Shown here piece by piece: positions 6,329-9,526 of a stretch of DNA of 9,526 nt. The notes beneath the pieces are model-generated. The model ran no database searches. It saw only the letters and a program-made list of their open reading frames with translations, and was not told where the DNA came from. The stretch is from contig WTGD01000228.1 in the NCBI GenBank assembly GCA_011523725.1, positions 1 through 9,526 of the forward strand, written 5' to 3'. This DNA is from Nitrospinota bacterium (lineage in GTDB: Bacteria > UBA8248). Within the stretch, counting starts at the first letter, position 1; every line of letters begins with the position of its first letter. The translations under genes were made by a program, and so were the position numbers.

Positions 6329-7064
6329 CAAATCACGTGCTCTCTCATCCATGTCGTATGTGGGTCTGTTCATATCAGTTGCTTGCGCGCTGGCCGCGGC
6401 GGCGTCAGGTCTAGGCCATCGCTGGGGGCTGTGGCATTTCAGCACGGGCTTCCAGGTTTTCAAGGCCGCCGCCATCATCGCGCTTATCTCCGTGGCCGTC
6501 TCCATGGCCGGAGGATTGTTCGCTTTGCGCGACGCTTCGAGACAAAAAACCCTCTGCGCTGCCCTCGGCGTCGCGTTGGGGTTCATCGTCGCTGGTTTTC
6601 TCCACGCGCACATGCAGATCGCCAGAAGGGTGCCCAAGATTCACGACATCACGACGGACACCCGTAACCCGCCCACCTTTCAAGTCCTGCTCCCGCTCAG
6701 AAAAGGGGCGCAGAACCCGCCTGCCTACGAGGGGGCGCGCATCGCGCGGCTCCAGAAAAAAGCGTATCCGGACGTCATGCCACTCACTTTCCGGGCCTCG
6801 AAAGAGGAAGTTTTCAGGCGCGCCCTGGACGCCGCACGCGCCATGGGCTGGCACGTGGTATCATTAAAACCAGCCGCAGGACGCATCGAGGCCTATGACG
6901 CAACTTTCTGGTACGGGTTCATCGACGACATCGTCATACGGCTCACGTCGAACAGCGGAAAAACGCGCCTCGACATTCGCTCGAAATCCCGCGTGGGCGT
7001 AGGCGACATCGGTGCGAACGCCAGGCGAATCCGTGGATTTTTCGAGAAACTGCAAGTAAGATAG
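6321..7064 (+). CDS. DUF1499 domain membrane protein
   Basis: The 247 residues have two parts. The N-terminal 95 residues hold three hydrophobic stretches (about 12-31, 48-68 and 78-96) that should cross the inner membrane. From about 107 a soluble DUF1499-type domain follows: IHDITTDTRNPPTF (107-120), MGWHVVSLKPAAGRIEAYDATFWYGFIDDIVIRL (about 175-208), then RLDIRSKSRVGVGDIGANARRIRGF (about 216-240). The family's function is unknown. The start used is GTG at 6321, overlapping the selenoprotein stop by 8 nt; an ATG at 6351 (MSYVGL) just before the first membrane segment is an alternative, and neither has a good Shine-Dalgarno. Overlap and common direction indicate cotranscription and probable translational coupling with the selenoprotein. 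A role linked to it, for example in envelope redox protection, is only a guess. Confidence 0.85.
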   Translation: MANKSRALSSMSYVGLFISVACALAAAASGLGHRWGLWHFSTGFQVFKAAAIIALISVAVSMAGGLFALRDASRQKTLCAALGVALGFIVAGFLHAHMQIARRVPKIHDITTDTRNPPTFQVLLPLRKGAQNPPAYEGARIARLQKKAYPDVMPLTFRASKEEVFRRALDAARAMGWHVVSLKPAAGRIEAYDATFWYGFIDDIVIRLTSNSGKTRLDIRSKSRVGVGDIGANARRIRGFFEKLQVR

Positions 7065-7136
7065 ACTCAAAGACACAACTTCCGTCGGCGGGGATTCATC
7101 GTGGGATAATGCCTTCCAAATCATGATGAGGGTCAC

Positions 7137-9464
7137 ATGTCCGATTATGTGGTTCTAGGCAAGTCCATACCGAGACTCGACTCCAAAGAGAAGGTTTCCG
7201 GGTTCGCCGATTTCGGCGATGATTTGAGAAGGCCAGGCTGCCTCACCGCGAAATTGCTCCTTAGTCCGCACCCCCACGCCGAGATCAAAAAAATCGACAC
7301 CACTGACGCTTGGAAGGTTCCCGGCGTGCGCGCCGTCGTCACGGCGGATGATTTCTCCGGCATTCGCCACGGCAGGCTCGTGCGCGATGAACCGCTGCTG
7401 GCCGTCGACAAGGTGCTCTACGTCGGCGAGCGCGTGGCCGCCGTAGCCGCCGAAACCCCCGAAGCCGCGCAGGCTGCACTCGAGAAAATTCATGTCGATT
7501 ACAAGGTGCTCCCCGCCGTGTTCACGACGGACGACGCCATGAAAGACGATGCGCCTCTTCTGCACGACTCACTGGATGATTACGCATCATTCCCGGGCAT
7601 CGTGCGCTACGGAAACGTAGCCGCCGATATTTTGATCCGCTCGGGTGATCCTATCGAAGAGGCGCTCGCCCGCGCCGACTTCGTTTTCGAGGATGAATAC
7701 GAAACGCCCCGCGTTCACCAGAACTATCTCGAACCCCGCGCGATGCTCGCGGAACCCGGACCCGAGGACAGCACGATAGTCTACTCGCCCACACAGGCCC
7801 CTTTCGTGGTGCGCGCCATCGCCTCGGAAATACTCGCACTCCCCATGAACAAACTGCGCATTGTGAGCACCCACGTGGGCGGCGCTTTCGGCGGCAAATC
7901 CCAGCATCTGATGGAAGCCCTGGCCATTCTTTTGAGCAGAAAATCGAACCGGCCCGTTCAACTGACGCTCAATCGCGAGGAGGAAACCATCACCGGAAAC
8001 CCGAGACACGCATACCGCATGCGCTATCGCACGGGCGTGACGCGGGAGGGCAAAATCGTCGCGCGCCACGTGCAAATCACCTCGAACAACGGCGCCTACT
8101 GCATGACGGGGCCGATGGTGTTGGGAAAATCCTGCTACACCAGCGCGGGGCCATATAAGATTCCAAACGTCAGGGTCGATGGCCTGCTCGTATACACGAA
8201 CCTTCCGCCCAGTGGCTCCTACCGGGGACTGGGCGTCGCGCAGGTTGCCTTCGCTTGCGAGCGGCATACAGATCGTATCGCTCATGAATTGGGAATGGAT
8301 CCACTCGCATTTCGACTCCTCAACGCGATGGATGAAAACGACGAAGACCCCGCCGGCACGATTCTGCAGAGCGTAAGCATCAAGGAAACGCTAGAGCGCG
8401 CAGGCAAAAAGGCGGGATGGGGGCAAGACAAGAAAGAAATACGGGACTCAAGAATCAAGCGCGGTATGGGTATCGGCGCTGCTCGCTATCCCACCGGCGG
8501 AGGGGCATCGGGCGCCGTCGTGAAGGTGAACGAGGATGGGGGCCTGGCCGTGCTGGCCGGTTGCGCCGATCTCGGTACGGGCGCCGCTACCGTGATGGCG
8601 CAGGTGGCGGCGGAAGTTCTTGGGGCCGAAGTCCAAAAGGTGAGCGTCCGCATCGCCGACACCGAAACCACGCCCTTCGACGCCATCTCCGCGGGCAGCC
8701 GGACTACGTTCAACATGGCGCACGCGGTGCGCATGGCGGCGGAAGACGCCCGCGAGCAAATGCTTCGCCAGGCGGCGCGCATGCTCGAATCCTCACCGGA
8801 AGACCTGGACATCAGCGAAGGAAACATTTTCGTGCGCGCGGCGCCCTCACGAGCTATCCCATTCGCCGAGGTGGCGTATTCGGCCGTATGGAAAGGCGAC
8901 GGCCCCGTGACGGGCCGCGGTTCCTACCGCGGGGAGAATCCGCCCCATCGCACGGACAACGTGCGCGGCCACCCCGAACCCTCAAGGCCCGGGCCGGAAT
9001 TCGCCACCCAAATCGCCGAGGTCGAAGTCGACACCGAGACGGGAGAAACCAGAGTACTGAGAATCACCAGCGCGCAGGACGTGGGATTCGCCATGAACCC
9101 CCTTACCCTGAACGGACAGATAGAGGGCGGCATCGCCCAAGGACTCGGCTGGGCGCTTGCCGAGCAGATACACCACGCAGAAGGCATCATCGAGCATGCC
9201 GATTTCGAGAGCCAACTCAACCCCACCAGTCTGGACGTATCGGAAATCGAGAGCGTGATCGTGGAATCACCCGACGTAGAAGGTCCCTTCGGGGCCAAAG
9301 GGGCGGGGGAGATGCCGCTCATCCCGGCGGCGCCCGCGATTGCGAACGCAATCGCCGACGCCATCGGGGACCCGGCCAACCTGAACCTCAACAGGCTGCC
9401 GATTGCACCCGAGGACATCGTTCGCGCGGTTCAAGAAAAAAGCGCCGCTGAATCGACTGTCTAG
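7137..9464 (+). CDS. Xanthine dehydrogenase family molybdopterin-binding (large) subunit
   Basis: This 775-residue protein is the molybdenum-cofactor subunit of a xanthine oxidase-family hydroxylase, which oxidises N-heterocycles or aldehydes with water as oxygen donor. The N-terminal a/b hammerhead-like domain (KSIPRLDSKEKVSG..., 9-130) is followed by the Moco domain. Signatures are THVGGAFGGK (245-254), the SGSYRGLGVAQ loop (359-369, with the Arg of the xanthine dehydrogenase FRGFG motif), and GCADLGTGAATVMAQVAAEVLG (475-496). GQIEGGIAQGLGWAL (660-674) and GAKGAGEMPLIPAAPAIANAIADAIG (719-744) follow, with E725 as the predicted catalytic Glu. The CO-dehydrogenase loop AYxCSFR is absent, so it is not CoxL form I. 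GAGG ends 5 nt before the ATG. The [2Fe-2S] and FAD subunits these enzymes need are not in the window; they may lie elsewhere. The yqeC gene at 410 raises the possibility of a labile-selenium enzyme; the substrate is unknown. Confidence 0.92.
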   Translation: MSDYVVLGKSIPRLDSKEKVSGFADFGDDLRRPGCLTAKLLLSPHPHAEIKKIDTTDAWKVPGVRAVVTADDFSGIRHGRLVRDEPLLAVDKVLYVGERVAAVAAETPEAAQAALEKIHVDYKVLPAVFTTDDAMKDDAPLLHDSLDDYASFPGIVRYGNVAADILIRSGDPIEEALARADFVFEDEYETPRVHQNYLEPRAMLAEPGPEDSTIVYSPTQAPFVVRAIASEILALPMNKLRIVSTHVGGAFGGKSQHLMEALAILLSRKSNRPVQLTLNREEETITGNPRHAYRMRYRTGVTREGKIVARHVQITSNNGAYCMTGPMVLGKSCYTSAGPYKIPNVRVDGLLVYTNLPPSGSYRGLGVAQVAFACERHTDRIAHELGMDPLAFRLLNAMDENDEDPAGTILQSVSIKETLERAGKKAGWGQDKKEIRDSRIKRGMGIGAARYPTGGGASGAVVKVNEDGGLAVLAGCADLGTGAATVMAQVAAEVLGAEVQKVSVRIADTETTPFDAISAGSRTTFNMAHAVRMAAEDAREQMLRQAARMLESSPEDLDISEGNIFVRAAPSRAIPFAEVAYSAVWKGDGPVTGRGSYRGENPPHRTDNVRGHPEPSRPGPEFATQIAEVEVDTETGETRVLRITSAQDVGFAMNPLTLNGQIEGGIAQGLGWALAEQIHHAEGIIEHADFESQLNPTSLDVSEIESVIVESPDVEGPFGAKGAGEMPLIPAAPAIANAIADAIGDPANLNLNRLPIAPEDIVRAVQEKSAAESTV

Positions 9465-9526
9465 TTTTTCAGTTCGAATCTCTCATCATAGATATCAAAA
9501 CTTGATGCGGCCGCGATGTCCCGGGC
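9461..9526 (-). CDS. Possible C-terminal end of a minus-strand gene
   Basis: The minus strand reads openly from the window edge to TAG at 9461-9463, giving a 21-residue tail ending FDIYDERFELKN. The stop codons of this frame and of the molybdenum hydroxylase overlap within CTAG, which would make the genes convergent. The fragment is too short to assign, and a 62-nt open frame can occur by chance. Confidence 0.3.
   Translation of the reverse strand, partial: ARDIAAASSFDIYDERFELKN

Noticed and set aside
5858..6637. A 259-codon minus-strand frame over the selenoprotein and DUF1499 genes.
   Set aside because: It is antisense to two motif-bearing genes, has no recognisable domain, and ends inside the selenoprotein.
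8417..9451. A 344-codon plus-strand frame inside the molybdenum hydroxylase gene.
   Set aside because: It is an Arg/Gly/His-rich shadow of the real frame in GC-rich DNA with no family motifs, and the real frame has all catalytic signatures.
7137..9464. Aerobic CO dehydrogenase large subunit (CoxL).
   Set aside because: The form I active-site loop AYxCSFR is missing; the sequence there is SGSYRGLG, as in xanthine dehydrogenase-type hydroxylases.

Overview
The window looks like a moderately GC-rich (by eye a little under 60%) bacterial chromosome segment, densely packed and with no mobile elements, rRNA, tRNA or CRISPR visible. The gene content (an iron-dependent alcohol dehydrogenase, a CaiB/BaiF CoA-transferase, a CPG2-like M20 hydrolase and a molybdenum hydroxylase large subunit) suits a heterotrophic proteobacterium-like or related deep-branching Gram-negative. 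I cannot place it more precisely. The reading of the selenoprotein below implies that the organism decodes UGA as selenocysteine; selA, selB, selC and selD are not in the window.

Layout. (1) Bases 1-2349, plus strand: the 3' end of an iron-containing alcohol dehydrogenase, then a YqeC-family protein (accessory factor of selenium-dependent molybdenum hydroxylases), then an M20 zinc hydrolase. These are separated by 2 nt and by an ATGA overlap, so they form one operon. (2) Bases 2368-5537, minus strand and convergent with the first block: thiE (thiamine-phosphate synthase) and thiL (thiamine-monophosphate kinase) overlapping by 4 nt, a gap of about 250 bp, then a class III CoA-transferase. (3) Bases 5538-5728: a divergent intergenic region with inverted ATTGATG/CATCAAT repeats. 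(4) Bases 5729-7064, plus strand: an AhpD-like (carboxymuconolactone decarboxylase fold) protein overlapping by 8 nt a DUF1499 membrane protein. (5) Bases 7137-9464, plus strand: a xanthine dehydrogenase-family molybdopterin-binding subunit, followed by 62 nt that may hold the tail of a minus-strand gene.

The most notable feature is the AhpD-like gene. A conventional gene caller would split it into two short ORFs (5729-5962 and 5975-6328) or call it a pseudogene. Both halves are in the same frame, separated only by two in-frame TGA codons. These fall exactly on the two positions of the redox CxxC motif, giving UxxU-x3-H with the conserved Glu twelve residues upstream, as in AhpD. A compact stem-loop begins directly after the second TGA, has a G as the first loop base, and fits the bacterial SECIS pattern. 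I read it as one 199-residue selenoprotein with two selenocysteines forming a diselenol/diselenide active site.

The same window carries yqeC and a molybdenum hydroxylase large subunit, so two uses of selenium (selenocysteine, and possibly the labile selenium of selenium-dependent molybdenum hydroxylases) may meet here. That link is inference; the proximity alone does not prove it.
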